DNA of 64,000 bases from Nocardioides humilatus. GTDB lineage: Bacteria > Actinomycetota > Actinomycetes > Propionibacteriales > Nocardioidaceae. Below, piece after piece: positions 42,879 through 50,880 of this stretch. The stretch spans positions 868,001 to 932,000 of the forward strand of contig NZ_VUJV01000003.1 of assembly GCF_008373755.1 (NCBI RefSeq). The letters run 5' to 3'. The notes beneath the pieces were generated by a model that saw only the letters and a program-made list of their open reading frames with translations, was not told the origin of the DNA and did no database searches. Both the position numbers and the translations under genes were made by a program. The number at the start of each line of letters is the position of its first letter. Positions within the stretch are counted from its first letter, which is position 1.

Positions 42879-45785
42879 TCAGCTGCAGCCGCTGGTGCTG
42901 CCGCAGCCCTCACACACGTAGCAGGAACCCGCGGGCCGCATCTTGGTGCCGCAGGTCATGCAGAGCGGGCTGTCGACGGCATGGCCGGTGATCTGCTCGA
43001 GGAGCTCGGCGCTGGTCCGAGCCTGGGGGGCGTTGGGGGCCTTGTCGGTGATGACGATCTCGGCCTCCTCGATGTCCTTGGTCTCGAGGCTCGCTGCGCT
43101 CGCACCTCGACCAGCGGACGGCTGGGCGATGGGCGTCTCGATGAGCTCGGACGCCGAACCGGTCTCCTCGATGGGCTCGTAGCTACCCGTCTCCAGGTGG
43201 CGCTGGCGTTCCTCGGCGGAGTAGATGCCCATGGCGGAGCGCTCGTCGAAGGACATGTAGTCCAGGGCCAGGCGGCGGAAGATGTAGTCCATGATCGACT
43301 GGCTCATCCGCACGTCGGGGTCGTCGGTGAGGCCGGCGGGCTCGAAGCGCAGGTTGCTGAACTTCGAGACGTAGGTCTCCAGCGGGACGCCGTACTGCAG
43401 GCCGATGGACACCGCGATCGAGAAGGCGTCCATCACGCCGGCCAGGGTCGAGCCCTGCTTGCCGAGCTTGAGGAAGACCTCGCCGAGCGAGCCGTCGTCG
43501 TGGGCGCCCGAGGTCATGTAGCCCTCGGCACCGCCGACCGTGAAGGACGTGGTCCGCGAGACCCGCGACTTCGGAAGCCGCTTGCGGGTCGGGGCGTAGA
43601 CGACCTTCTCCACGACCTTCTCGATGACCGCGGAGGCGGCCTCGGCGGCGTCCGCAGCGTCCTTGGTGGCCTTGCCGCCACCGTCGGAGAGCGGCTGACC
43701 CACCTTGCAGTTGTCCCGGTAGATCGCGGTCGCCTTCAGGCCGAGCTTCCACGACTGGAGGTAGATCTCCTCGATCTCCTCGACCGTGGCCGACTCCGGC
43801 AGGTTGACCGTCTTGGAGATCGCGCCCGACAGGAACGGCTGGCAGGACGCCATCATCTTGACGTGACCCATGGGCTTGAGGGCCCGGGCACCCATCGCGG
43901 TGTCGAAGACCTCGTAGTGCTCGGGCTTGAGGCCGGGCGCGTCAACCACGTGACCGTGCTCGGCGATGTAGGCGACGATCGCCTCCACCTTCTCCTCGTC
44001 GTAGCCGAGCTTGGTGAGCGCCCGCGGGATCGTCTGGTTGACGATCTGCATCGAGCCACCGCCGACGAGCTTCTTGAACTTGACCAGCGAGAAGTCCGGC
44101 TCGATGCCGGTCGTGTCGCAGTCCATCATGAAGCCGATGGTGCCGGTCGGCGCGAGCACCGAGGCCTGCGCGTTGCGGAAGCCGTTGGTCTTGCCGAGGT
44201 CGACGACCTTGGCCCACTCCTCGGTCGCGAGCTTGTGGGTCTGGGCGTCGGCGATGTGCAGCGTGCGCACCTCGTCGTTGGCCGCCTGGTGCTTGCGCAT
44301 CACGCGGTTGTGCGCCTCGGCGTTGCGGGCGTATCCGGCGTAGGGGCCGACGATCGCGGCGAGCTCGGCCGAGCGGCGGTAGGACGTGCCGGTCATCAGC
44401 GAGGTGATGGTCGCGGCCATCGACCGGCCACCGTCGGAGTCGTAACCGAGACCCATCGCCATCAGCAGCGCGCCGAGGTTGGCGTAGCCGATGCCGAGCT
44501 GGCGGTAGTCGCGGGTCGTCTGGCCGATCGGCTCGGTCGGGAAGTCGGCGAAGCAGATCGAGATGTCCATCGCGGTGATGATGAACTCGACGGCCTTCGC
44601 GAACAGCGGCGCGTCGAAGGTGTCGTCTTCCTTGAGGAACTTCAGCAGGTTGAGCGACGCCAGGTTGCAGGAGCTGTTGTCGAGCGACATGTACTCCGAG
44701 CACGGGTTGGACGCGGTGATCCGGCCCGTCTCGGGGTTGGTGTGCCAGTCGTTGATGGTGCCGTCGTACTGCAGGCCCGGGTCGGCGCAGGCCCAGGCGG
44801 CCTCGCTGATCTTGCGGAACAGCGTGCGAGCGTCGACGGTCTCGATGACCTCGCCTGTGGAGCGCGCGCGCAGCCCGAACTCGCTGCCGTCCTCGACCGC
44901 TCGCATGAACTCGTCCGTCACGCGGACCGAGTTGTTGGCGTTCTGGTACTGGACCGAGGTGATGTCCTTGCCGCCGAGGTCCATGTCGAAGCCGGCGTCA
45001 CGCAGGGCGCGGATCTTGTCTTCCTCGCGCCACTTCGTCTCGACGAACTCCTCGATGTCGGGGTGGTCGACGTCGAGCACGACCATCTTGGCCGCGCGGC
45101 GGGTGGCGCCACCGGACTTGATGGTGCCGGCCGAGGCGTCGGCGCCGCGCATGAAGGAGACCGGGCCGGACGCAGTGCCGCCGGACTTCAGGAGCTCCTT
45201 GGAGGAGCGGATGCGGGAGAGGTTGAGGCCGGCACCGGAGCCGCCCTTGAAGATGAAGCCCTCTTCCTTGTACCAGTTGAGGATCGAGTCCATCGAGTCA
45301 TCCACCGAGAGGATGAAGCAGGCCGAGACCTGCTGCGGGGACTCCGTGCCGACGTTGAACCACACCGGGGAGTTGAAGCTGAAGTACTGGTGCACCAGCA
45401 GCCAGGTGAGCTCGTGCTCGAAGACCTCGGCGTCGGCCTCGGTGGTGAAGTAGCCGTGGTCGATGCCGGCCTTGGTGTAGGTCTTCACGACGCGGTCGAT
45501 CAGCTGCTTGAGGCCGGTCTCGCGCTGCGGGGTGCCGACCGCGCCACGGAAGTACTTCGTCGTGACGATGGTGGAGGCGTTGACCGACCAGAAGTCGGGG
45601 AACTCCACGCCGCGCTGCTCGAAGACGGTCTCGCCGGTCTTCCAGTTGGTCTGGACGACGTCACGACGCTCCCAGGTGAGCTCGTCGTAAGGGTGCACGC
45701 CCTCAGTGCTGAAGACACGCTCGATCGTCAGACCGGTCCCCTCAGTCGACTGAGTGTTGGTTGCGGAGTTGGCCGTCTCTGTCAC
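42879..45785 (-). CDS. nrdJ: Vitamin B12-dependent (class II) ribonucleotide reductase
   Basis: 968 residues, the usual size. Reduces ribonucleotides to deoxyribonucleotides using adenosylcobalamin. Visible landmarks: GGSGAGLNLSRIRSS near 180, active-site NPCSEYMSLDNSSCNLASLN near 360, and the C-terminal Cys tail CMTCGTKM...CYVCEGCG that shuttles reducing equivalents. nrdR lies 119 bases upstream on the same strand, the standard actinobacterial nrdR-nrdJ order. Codons about 890-902, in the linker before the Cys tail, come from a REP-like repeat also present in the DinG-type gene. ATG at 45785. Confidence 0.97.
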   Translation of the reverse strand: MTETANSATNTQSTEGTGLTIERVFSTEGVHPYDELTWERRDVVQTNWKTGETVFEQRGVEFPDFWSVNASTIVTTKYFRGAVGTPQRETGLKQLIDRVVKTYTKAGIDHGYFTTEADAEVFEHELTWLLVHQYFSFNSPVWFNVGTESPQQVSACFILSVDDSMDSILNWYKEEGFIFKGGSGAGLNLSRIRSSKELLKSGGTASGPVSFMRGADASAGTIKSGGATRRAAKMVVLDVDHPDIEEFVETKWREEDKIRALRDAGFDMDLGGKDITSVQYQNANNSVRVTDEFMRAVEDGSEFGLRARSTGEVIETVDARTLFRKISEAAWACADPGLQYDGTINDWHTNPETGRITASNPCSEYMSLDNSSCNLASLNLLKFLKEDDTFDAPLFAKAVEFIITAMDISICFADFPTEPIGQTTRDYRQLGIGYANLGALLMAMGLGYDSDGGRSMAATITSLMTGTSYRRSAELAAIVGPYAGYARNAEAHNRVMRKHQAANDEVRTLHIADAQTHKLATEEWAKVVDLGKTNGFRNAQASVLAPTGTIGFMMDCDTTGIEPDFSLVKFKKLVGGGSMQIVNQTIPRALTKLGYDEEKVEAIVAYIAEHGHVVDAPGLKPEHYEVFDTAMGARALKPMGHVKMMASCQPFLSGAISKTVNLPESATVEEIEEIYLQSWKLGLKATAIYRDNCKVGQPLSDGGGKATKDAADAAEAASAVIEKVVEKVVYAPTRKRLPKSRVSRTTSFTVGGAEGYMTSGAHDDGSLGEVFLKLGKQGSTLAGVMDAFSIAVSIGLQYGVPLETYVSKFSNLRFEPAGLTDDPDVRMSQSIMDYIFRRLALDYMSFDERSAMGIYSAEERQRHLETGSYEPIEETGSASELIETPIAQPSAGRGASAASLETKDIEEAEIVITDKAPNAPQARTSAELLEQITGHAVDSPLCMTCGTKMRPAGSCYVCEGCGSTSGCS
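43080..43118. repeat. REP-like element inside nrdJ
   Basis: The minus strand reads GGTCGAGGTGCGAGCGCAGC then GAGCCTCGAGACC, a short imperfect palindrome of the type scattered in Nocardioides-like genomes. A close copy is in the DinG-type gene at 53295-53340. It is translated in frame (GRGASAASLETKD). Confidence 0.65.
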
Positions 45786-45904
45786 TTCATCCCCCTGGCT
45801 GGGTCCGGTGTGGTTTCCAGTGTTGCTCTGAGCGCCGACACTTCGACGCCGGAGTTTGGTGCCCGGGCAGGCAGCTTCCCCACTCCCTGCCCGGGCGGTC
45901 TGTG

Positions 45905-46399
45905 TCAGCCCGTAGGGGCTGGGAAGGGTGCCACTGGGTCAACAACCGCAGTGGCTCGCTCCATCCGCAACATGGCGATTTCTGCCTCGAAATCGTCGGC
46001 GGAGTCGAAGGAGCGGTAGACGCTCGCGAAGCGGAGGTAACCCACCTCGTCGAGCTTGCGGAGCGGCGCGAGGATCGCCAGGCCCACCTCGTGGGCGGCG
46101 ATCTCCGGGCTGCCGGCGAGCCGGAGCTGGTCCTCGACCTCCTGGCCGAGCAGCGCGAGGTCGTCGTCGCTGACCGGACGGCCGTTGCACGCCTTGCGGA
46201 CGCCCGAGATGGCCTTCTCGCGGTTGAACGGCTCCGTCGCGCCGGAGCGCTTGATCACCGTCAGCTGCATCAGCTCGACGGTCGTGAACCGCTTCTCGCA
46301 GTCCTGGCACACCCGCCGGCGGCGGATGGAGCAGCCGTCGTCGGAGACCCGGGAGTCGAGGACCTTGGTGTCCTGGTGCTTGCAGTAAGGGCAGTGCAC
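45905..46399 (-). CDS. nrdR: Transcriptional repressor NrdR
   Basis: 164 residues; GTG at 46399 after GAGAGGAGG. N-terminal zinc ribbon CPYC at residues 3-6 and CQDC near 31-34 with RRRRVC, followed by the ATP-cone domain ([25 protein letters not shown]). NrdR senses ATP/dATP and represses ribonucleotide reductase genes. First gene of the nrdR-nrdJ unit. Box-like palindromes upstream suggest autoregulation. Confidence 0.97.
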   Translation of the reverse strand: MHCPYCKHQDTKVLDSRVSDDGCSIRRRRVCQDCEKRFTTVELMQLTVIKRSGATEPFNREKAISGVRKACNGRPVSDDDLALLGQEVEDQLRLAGSPEIAAHEVGLAILAPLRKLDEVGYLRFASVYRSFDSADDFEAEIAMLRMERATAVVDPVAPFPAPTG

Positions 46400-46530
46400 G
46401 GGACGGTCCTCCTCTCATACGGGATGCTGCGGGCGCGCGAAAGAAGGCCCTCTCGCGGGCCGACCCCTGTGGATAACGGGAGCTCTAGCTGTGCACTTCT
46501 TCCACCGGTCTGTGAAGCAACCTGTGGAGA

Positions 46531-46560
46531 ACTACATCGTTGTAACTACTAGATGTAGTG
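46531..46560 (-). promoter_or_regulatory. nrdR: Two NrdR-box-like palindromes
   Basis: TACA-N4-TGTA at 46533-46544 and ACTA-N4-TAGT at 46548-46559, just downstream of the promoter. Box centres are 15 bases apart, closer than the roughly 31 usual for paired NrdR boxes, so one may not be a true site. Confidence 0.5.
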
Positions 46561-46563
46561 GTG

Positions 46564-46592
46564 ACCCTACGCCCCCACCACTAGGGGTGCAA
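46564..46592 (-). promoter_or_regulatory. nrdR: nrdR-nrdJ promoter
   Basis: Minus strand TTGCAC (46592-46587), 17 bases, TAGGGT (46569-46564). The NrdR-box-like palindromes begin at the -10 edge, well placed for repression. Confidence 0.5.
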
Positions 46593-46844
46593 GTGGAGTC
46601 ATAGAAGTGATCAAAGAAATGTTGCTTGGGTCACGTTCGCGCAGGTCAGAGCACTCTTCGGGAGGCGGATTGGGCGTGTCTCCCGGCGCGTCGCGGGTCT
46701 CAGAGTCGTCTCAACACCAGTCCAAATGGTTCAGATGGAGGATTCGGCGGAAGGGTTGCGTCACTAGCGTTTGACCCGGCCTCGGGGCCGCCTGCTTCGC
46801 CCCCTTTCACACCCCCCGTTTCTTGGATCATGCCGGAGGCTCTC

Positions 46845-47345
46845 ATGTCCCACCGCCGTACTCGCCTGCTCATCGCCATCCCCTCCGCGGCGCTCATCGC
46901 CGTCTCCCTCGTCGGCTGCGGCGACGCCATCAAGGACAAGGTCGAGAAGGACCTCAAGGAACAGGGCGTCGACGCCGACCTCGACGACCTGGAGGACGGC
47001 CAGATCAACATCGACACCACCGACGGCGGCATCAGCACCGGCGAGCTGCCGAAGGACTTCCCGACCGACGAGGTGCCGATCGTCGACGGCGAGATCCTCG
47101 GCGGCACGTACACGAAGAACCCCGCTACCTGGAACGTCACCATCAAGGTCGACGGAGCCGGCGGCGACAAGAACGCAGCCTTCGACGACGCGGCCGACAA
47201 GCTCAGTGGCCTCGAGAACCCGACGGCGAAGACAGACAACGGTACGTCGATCTTCGGGCAGTACATCTCCGACTCCTACGTCATCGACCTCGCCGTGACC
47301 GACTCCAATGGCGTCGTCGTCAACTACACGGTCGCGCCGAAGTAG
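46845..47345 (+). CDS. Putative lipoprotein
   Basis: 166 residues from the ATG at 46845 after GGAGG (46835-46839). N-terminus MSHRR, then a hydrophobic signal segment ending in the lipobox SLVGC, so Cys would be lipidated and the protein anchored outside the membrane. The mature part is acidic (DADLDDLEDGQINIDTTDGG) and then beta-rich. Secreted and exposed by inference; family not recognised. Standing alone, with a weak hairpin after it. Confidence 0.85.
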   Translation: MSHRRTRLLIAIPSAALIAVSLVGCGDAIKDKVEKDLKEQGVDADLDDLEDGQINIDTTDGGISTGELPKDFPTDEVPIVDGEILGGTYTKNPATWNVTIKVDGAGGDKNAAFDDAADKLSGLENPTAKTDNGTSIFGQYISDSYVIDLAVTDSNGVVVNYTVAPK

Positions 47346-47359
47346 GTCCTTCCTCCCCC

Positions 47360-47374
47360 CGGACCACCGGTCCG
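47360..47374 (+). terminator. Weak hairpin after lipoprotein gene
   Basis: CGGACC at 47360-47365 pairs with GGTCCG at 47369-47374 around a 3-base loop, 15 bases after the stop. Short, with no T-tract. Confidence 0.3.
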
Positions 47375-47459
47375 CGGCCGCTCAGTAGTTGTGGGGACGC
47401 TGAGTGGCTGCGGGCCGGTTGGCGCGTCTGCCCTCCTGAGGCTTGGCGAGTCAGTCACA

Positions 47460-47801
47460 ATGACCGCGATGAGCAGTGGCAAGCGCGCAGGAGCACGCCA
47501 GAAGCGGGGATTCCAGCCCGTACTGCTCCTCCTCGCGCTCGCGATCACCCTCTGCGTCCTCGCCTGGGGCTACCTCGTCTATGCCGCGATCGACTTCGGC
47601 TCCGAGGCTCGGTCTGAGGGCGGCGAGGACGGCGCATGGTTCTACCTGCTCGTCGCCGGGGTCGGTGCGGTCGCCTGTCTGTTCCTCGGGTTCATGCTCG
47701 TCGCGCGCTTCTCGCGGGCGATCGGGTGGACCGCCGCTCCCCCGCCGCGGGTGAAGCGGGATCCGGGTGCTCCGAAGGGTGGGAAGCGCGCCGCTCGCTG
47801 A
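47460..47801 (+). CDS. Small membrane protein, two transmembrane helices
   Basis: 113 residues from the ATG at 47460, with an ATG three codons later as alternative and no strong ribosome binding site for either. Basic N-terminus (SSGKRAGARQKRGF), membrane helix FQPVLLLLALAITLCVLAWG, a short acidic outer loop (EARSEGGEDGA), a second helix WFYLLVAGVGAVACLFLGFM, and a basic cytoplasmic tail. Typical of conserved hypothetical actinobacterial membrane proteins. Function unknown. Confidence 0.8.
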   Translation: MTAMSSGKRAGARQKRGFQPVLLLLALAITLCVLAWGYLVYAAIDFGSEARSEGGEDGAWFYLLVAGVGAVACLFLGFMLVARFSRAIGWTAAPPPRVKRDPGAPKGGKRAAR

Positions 47802-48102
47802 GTTGGTGCGATCCCGTCGAGCGGCGGACGTCATACGTGCGGCGGGGCATAGGTCTCCTGGTGCATGACGTCGCGCGAGACGTCATGCGCGCGCGGAGGG
47901 ATCAGTCGCGACGCGTATGACGTCCTGGCGCCCGAGAGCCCCGCGATGGCCCCGCGGATCGAGTTCTTGTCACCCGCGTGACAACTCAGCTGGCCTGTTT
48001 CCACAGCGGGCAAAGTCGACGTGTTCGGGATGGGTCGACCTGCGCTAGTTTCCCGGCTACCCGCCACTGAGTCTGGGCGGGGATCTATCTCGGGAAGCTC
48101 AA
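47802..48102. other. Intergenic region with nested inverted repeats
   Basis: No gene seen. The left half carries four GACGTCAT copies in nested inverted order. The right half is ordinary leader for the lipoprotein gene at 48103. Confidence 0.5.
47827..47924. repeat. Nested inverted repeats of GACGTCAT
   Basis: Outer arms GACGTCATACG (47827-47837) and CGTATGACGTC (47914-47924); inner arms GCATGACGTC (47863-47872) and GACGTCATGC (47879-47888) with a 6-base loop. The inner pair is a perfect 10-bp stem and the outer pair a perfect 11-bp stem. It could be a protein-binding array, or a cruciform or RNA structure. Confidence 0.7.
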
Positions 48103-48690
48103 ATGAACAGGTCCTTGCATTTGCGCGCCCTGGGGGTCGCTGCACTGCTGATCTTCACCCTCGCCGGGTGTGATGGCGACGAGGATCCGGCGGAGGCGGA
48201 TACCTCGGCACCGATGCCTACTACCGCCACGACAGTGACCTCAACGCCCACCGTGGAACCGATGTTGACGAGTCCGGTCGAGCCCACGATGCCAGCCGCC
48301 GCGCTCGAACCTTCGAAAGCCGGCGCCGAGGCGTTCGTGACCTACTACTGGTCGGTGGTCAACTACGCGACGAAGACGGGCGAGGTCAAACTGCTTGAAG
48401 AACTGGACCAACCGGCCTGCGACACATGCCAGGCCGGCATCGATGGGATCGCAAAGATCTACTCGCGCGGCGGACGAATCGTGGGTGGCGACTACTCAGT
48501 CACGATGCTCGAGTCCGTCGAATCAGCAAGCGGTCGGTGGACTGTCGTCGCTCACACCTGGATCGACGAACAACGCGCAATACAGGCCGGGAGCCTCAAC
48601 CACACATATCCAGCCGGTCGTGACAAGTGGCTGATGGCTTTGGCCCGCGTCGACGACTCGTGGAGTGTCTCGACCTTGGAGTCAGTGTGA
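48103..48690 (+). CDS. Putative lipoprotein, DUF6318-like
   Basis: 195 residues; ATG at 48103 after GGGAAG. Signal peptide with lipobox TLAGC, then a Thr/Pro/Ser-rich low-complexity spacer (about 25-65) and a folded domain with AFVTYYWSVVNYATKTGEVKLL and CDTCQAG. That core resembles the actinobacterial DUF6318 extracellular family as I recall it. The stop overlaps the next gene start, so they form a two-gene unit of surface proteins. Confidence 0.8.
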   Translation: MNRSLHLRALGVAALLIFTLAGCDGDEDPAEADTSAPMPTTATTVTSTPTVEPMLTSPVEPTMPAAALEPSKAGAEAFVTYYWSVVNYATKTGEVKLLEELDQPACDTCQAGIDGIAKIYSRGGRIVGGDYSVTMLESVESASGRWTVVAHTWIDEQRAIQAGSLNHTYPAGRDKWLMALARVDDSWSVSTLESV

Positions 48691-49454
48691 TGAGGGTCTG
48701 GCTTGCGGCGCTCGCGCTGATTGCCATCGCGTCCGCGCCGTCCTCGGCAGATGACGACACGACAGTCGCTGCCGACCCTGATCACGGGGCGTTCGGTGTT
48801 TCCTCACAGTCGACTTCCGATGCCTCCGGCAGTACAGCTCAGACGACCCACCACATCGGGACATACCACTCTGAACCGGCATGCCACGCGATCTGCACCG
48901 GCGATCTGACGTGCCCGGACGGCACATTTGCGATGCACAGTTGGATCGAACTTCCTAACGGTGCGACCACGGACGATTCGTTCTGGTGCCCGTCCGAGGG
49001 GCAACCACCCGTTACCGACGGTCTCGTGGCGATCGCGTTCCAGCGGATCCCCCTGCCACCCTCGACCTTCACGGTCCAACCTCCCGGCGGGAAGACGCTG
49101 GTCAACTTCGACACCAACTTCTTCACCCGACCGCCGAACCTGGACCGGACCATCCGTCTTCTCGGCCAGCGGGTGGACCTGAGGATTCGGGCGAGCTCGT
49201 ACACCTGGCACTTCGGTGACGGGGAGTCGACCGCGACGGACAAGCCGGGGGCGCCGTACCCGCGCCTCTTGATCACGCACAACTACGTGCGGACGGGGCG
49301 GTACGCCACGTCGATGGATACGACGTGGGTGGCGGACTACCGCGTCGGCGGAGGCAACTGGCAGCCCGTGCCGGGCGGCGTCACCATCACTGGCTCCTCG
49401 GTCGGTCTTCGGGCGATCGAGGCGAGCCCGACGCTGGTCGGCTACGGGGGCTGA
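48690..49454 (+). CDS. Secreted protein with PKD-like domain
   Basis: 254 residues from the ATG at 48690, which shares a base with the previous stop (TGATG). Sec signal MRVWLAALALIAIASAPSSA, a Cys-containing middle (CHAICTGDLTCPDG), then a PKD-like motif YTWHFGDGES with THNYVRTGRYATSM. PKD folds are beta-sandwich interaction modules on exported proteins. Coupled to the DUF6318-like lipoprotein and followed by a strong terminator. A similar pair is common in Nocardioides-like genomes. Confidence 0.8.
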   Translation: MRVWLAALALIAIASAPSSADDDTTVAADPDHGAFGVSSQSTSDASGSTAQTTHHIGTYHSEPACHAICTGDLTCPDGTFAMHSWIELPNGATTDDSFWCPSEGQPPVTDGLVAIAFQRIPLPPSTFTVQPPGGKTLVNFDTNFFTRPPNLDRTIRLLGQRVDLRIRASSYTWHFGDGESTATDKPGAPYPRLLITHNYVRTGRYATSMDTTWVADYRVGGGNWQPVPGGVTITGSSVGLRAIEASPTLVGYGG

Positions 49455-49472
49455 CCAGCGACGGGAAATGTG

Positions 49473-49508
49473 CGAAGGGCGGGCCCGGGGTCATGGGCCC
49501 GCCCTTCG
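49473..49508 (+). terminator. Strong intrinsic terminator
   Basis: Perfect 14-bp stem: CGAAGGGCGGGCCC at 49473-49486 and its complement at 49495-49508, 8-base loop, then a pyrimidine-rich run. Follows the PKD-like gene by 18 bases; may also end the convergent LysM gene. Confidence 0.85.
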
Positions 49509-49596
49509 TCTTCCCCTTGGAGCCCGGGGAACGGGCTCCAGTCGTCAGCGAGGGTCGGTCGCGGACGAGGTATTCAGTTGTAGAACCGCGGACGCG

Positions 49597-49938
49597 TCAC
49601 TCAGTGGGGACGCGGAGCTTCTGGCCGGCCATGACCATGCTCGAGTCGAGGCTGTTCATGTCCTGGATGCGGGCGACCATGTCGCCCACGTTGCCCTCGC
49701 CGGTGTTGGCCACGGCGTCGGAGGCGACGTCCCAGAGGGTCTCGCCGGGAGCGACCGTCACGATCTCCACCTGCTCGACGCCAGCATCCTGGGTCGCGGT
49801 GGAACCCGCGGCGAACCAGACGCCCATGGCGAAGGCGAGGAGCACGCCGAAGCCGAAGACCACGAGCCGGCCGCGACGGGTGAGTCGCACGGTCGGACGG
49901 GAGTAGCTGACGTGCGGGGCGAAAGTGATGGTGCTCAT
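49597..49938 (-). CDS. LysM membrane protein, SOS cell-division inhibitor candidate
   Basis: 113 residues from the ATG at 49938 after GGAGGT. One membrane helix near residues 24-44 (LVVFGFGVLLAFAMGVWFAA) and a C-terminal LysM domain (VTVAPGETLWDVASDAV, VARIQDMNSLDSS). A LysM membrane protein divergent from lexA is the layout of Rv2719c in Mycobacterium; YneA in Bacillus and DivS in Corynebacterium play the same part, slowing division during SOS. Shared LexA boxes lie between the two genes. Confidence 0.85.
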   Translation of the reverse strand: MSTITFAPHVSYSRPTVRLTRRGRLVVFGFGVLLAFAMGVWFAAGSTATQDAGVEQVEIVTVAPGETLWDVASDAVANTGEGNVGDMVARIQDMNSLDSSMVMAGQKLRVPTE

Positions 49939-50037
49939 GGGGATGACCTCCGGGGAAGAGTTGGTCGGTGTGCTCGGGAGGAGTTGATCAACGGGGTCCG
50001 ACACAAAGCGGCCGGGTCCGTTCGATCAACAGTTCGA

Positions 50038-50053
50038 TCGAACACATGTACGA
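50038..50053. promoter_or_regulatory. SOS (LexA) box 1
   Basis: TCGAACACATGTACGA, one mismatch from the actinobacterial form TCGAAC-N4-GTTCGA. Nearest of the boxes to the LysM gene. It partly overlaps GTTCGATCGAAC (50032-50043). Confidence 0.7.
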
Positions 50054-50089
50054 CGTTAGATCAAGTGTTCGAACGATTCAAGGACCTGT

Positions 50090-50105
50090 TCGAAAAGATG
50101 TTCGA
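50090..50105. promoter_or_regulatory. SOS (LexA) box 2
   Basis: TCGAAAAGATGTTCGA, one mismatch from consensus. Mid-way between the LysM and lexA genes. Confidence 0.65.
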
Positions 50106-50127
50106 CGGCGTGTCGCGACACGCCGGT

Positions 50128-50143
50128 TCGAACAGATGTTTGA
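50128..50143. promoter_or_regulatory. lexA: SOS (LexA) box 3
   Basis: TCGAACAGATGTTTGA, one mismatch from consensus. It overlaps the lexA -35 element TTGAAA at 50140-50145, so bound LexA would block RNA polymerase. Confidence 0.75.
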
Positions 50144-50169
50144 AAGCAGCGCGTGATCGGCGTTACTGT
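50140..50169 (+). promoter_or_regulatory. lexA: lexA promoter, leaderless
   Basis: TTGAAA (50140-50145), 18 bases, TACTGT (50164-50169), then 7 bases to the ATG at 50177. The transcript should begin at or beside the start codon. Confidence 0.6.
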
Positions 50170-50176
50170 CGAGGAC

Positions 50177-50860
50177 ATGGCGGACAAGAAGGTCAGGGAG
50201 CTTCCCGACGGACCACCCGACGCGACCGGGCTCACTCCTCGGCAGCTGCGCGTGCTGCAGCACATCAAGGACAGCATCGACCAGCGGGGCTACCCGCCGA
50301 GCATGCGCGAGATCGGCAGCGCGGTCGGCCTGACCAGCACCTCGAGCGTCGCCCACCAGTTGCGCGTGCTGGAGGAGAAGGGCTTCCTGAAGAAGGACCC
50401 CAGCCTCCCGCGCGCCCTCCAGGTCGTGCTCCCCGACTCGATGAAGCAGTCCTACGACGAGACCGGCTACGGCGACCACCACCCGGTGCCGACCAACGTG
50501 CCGGTCATCGGCCGGATCGCGGCCGGTGGCCCGATCCTCGCCGAGGAGCGCATCGAAGACGTCTTCCCGCTCCCCCGCCAGCTCGTCGGCGACGGCCAGC
50601 TCTTCCTGCTCGAGGTCAGCGGCGAGTCGATGATCGACGCCGCGATCTGCAACGGCGACTACGTGGTGATCCGCCAGCAGCCCACGGCGGAGAACGGCGA
50701 GATCGTCGCGGCGATGATCGACGGCGAGGCGACGGTCAAGACCTTCCAGCGCAAGTCCGGCAAGGTCTGGCTGCTCCCCCACAACGACGCGTTCGACCCG
50801 ATCGACGGCACCAACGCCACGATCCTCGGAAAGGTGACCGCGGTCCTTCGCCGCGTGTAA
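50177..50860 (+). CDS. lexA: LexA repressor
   Basis: 227 residues from the ATG at 50177, chosen because TACTGT sits 7 bases upstream; a GTG at 50153 would add 8 residues. N-terminal winged helix ([34 protein letters not shown]). C-terminal S24 protease domain: cleavage-site AAGGP (residues near 115), catalytic Ser in GESMIDAAI and Lys in [10 protein letters not shown]. Represses SOS genes until RecA triggers self-cleavage. Three near-consensus boxes upstream imply autoregulation and shared control of the LysM gene. Confidence 0.96.
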   Translation: MADKKVRELPDGPPDATGLTPRQLRVLQHIKDSIDQRGYPPSMREIGSAVGLTSTSSVAHQLRVLEEKGFLKKDPSLPRALQVVLPDSMKQSYDETGYGDHHPVPTNVPVIGRIAAGGPILAEERIEDVFPLPRQLVGDGQLFLLEVSGESMIDAAICNGDYVVIRQQPTAENGEIVAAMIDGEATVKTFQRKSGKVWLLPHNDAFDPIDGTNATILGKVTAVLRRV

Positions 50861-50868
50861 CCGCGACA

Positions 50869-50874
50869 TAGGGT
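50869..50874 (+). promoter_or_regulatory. -10 box of leaderless metalloprotease gene
   Basis: TAGGGT, six bases before the ATG at 50881. Confidence 0.45.
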
Positions 50875-50880
50875 CGGGGC

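Larger units (their letters stand above)
46400..46844. other. Divergent regulatory region upstream of nrdR
   Basis: A 445-base region with no credible gene. It holds the nrdR-nrdJ promoter with NrdR-box-like palindromes and, on the right, the leader of the lipoprotein gene at 46845. Confidence 0.6.

Noticed and set aside
42879-45785. Intein in nrdJ
   Set aside because: Class II reductases often carry inteins, but the 968-residue length is normal and no splicing motifs break the active-site blocks.
42981-46019. 1,012-residue open frame opposite nrdJ and nrdR
   Set aside because: Antisense shadow of high-GC codons: it mirrors nrdJ exactly, is full of Arg/Asp/Gly/Val repeats and has no family motif.
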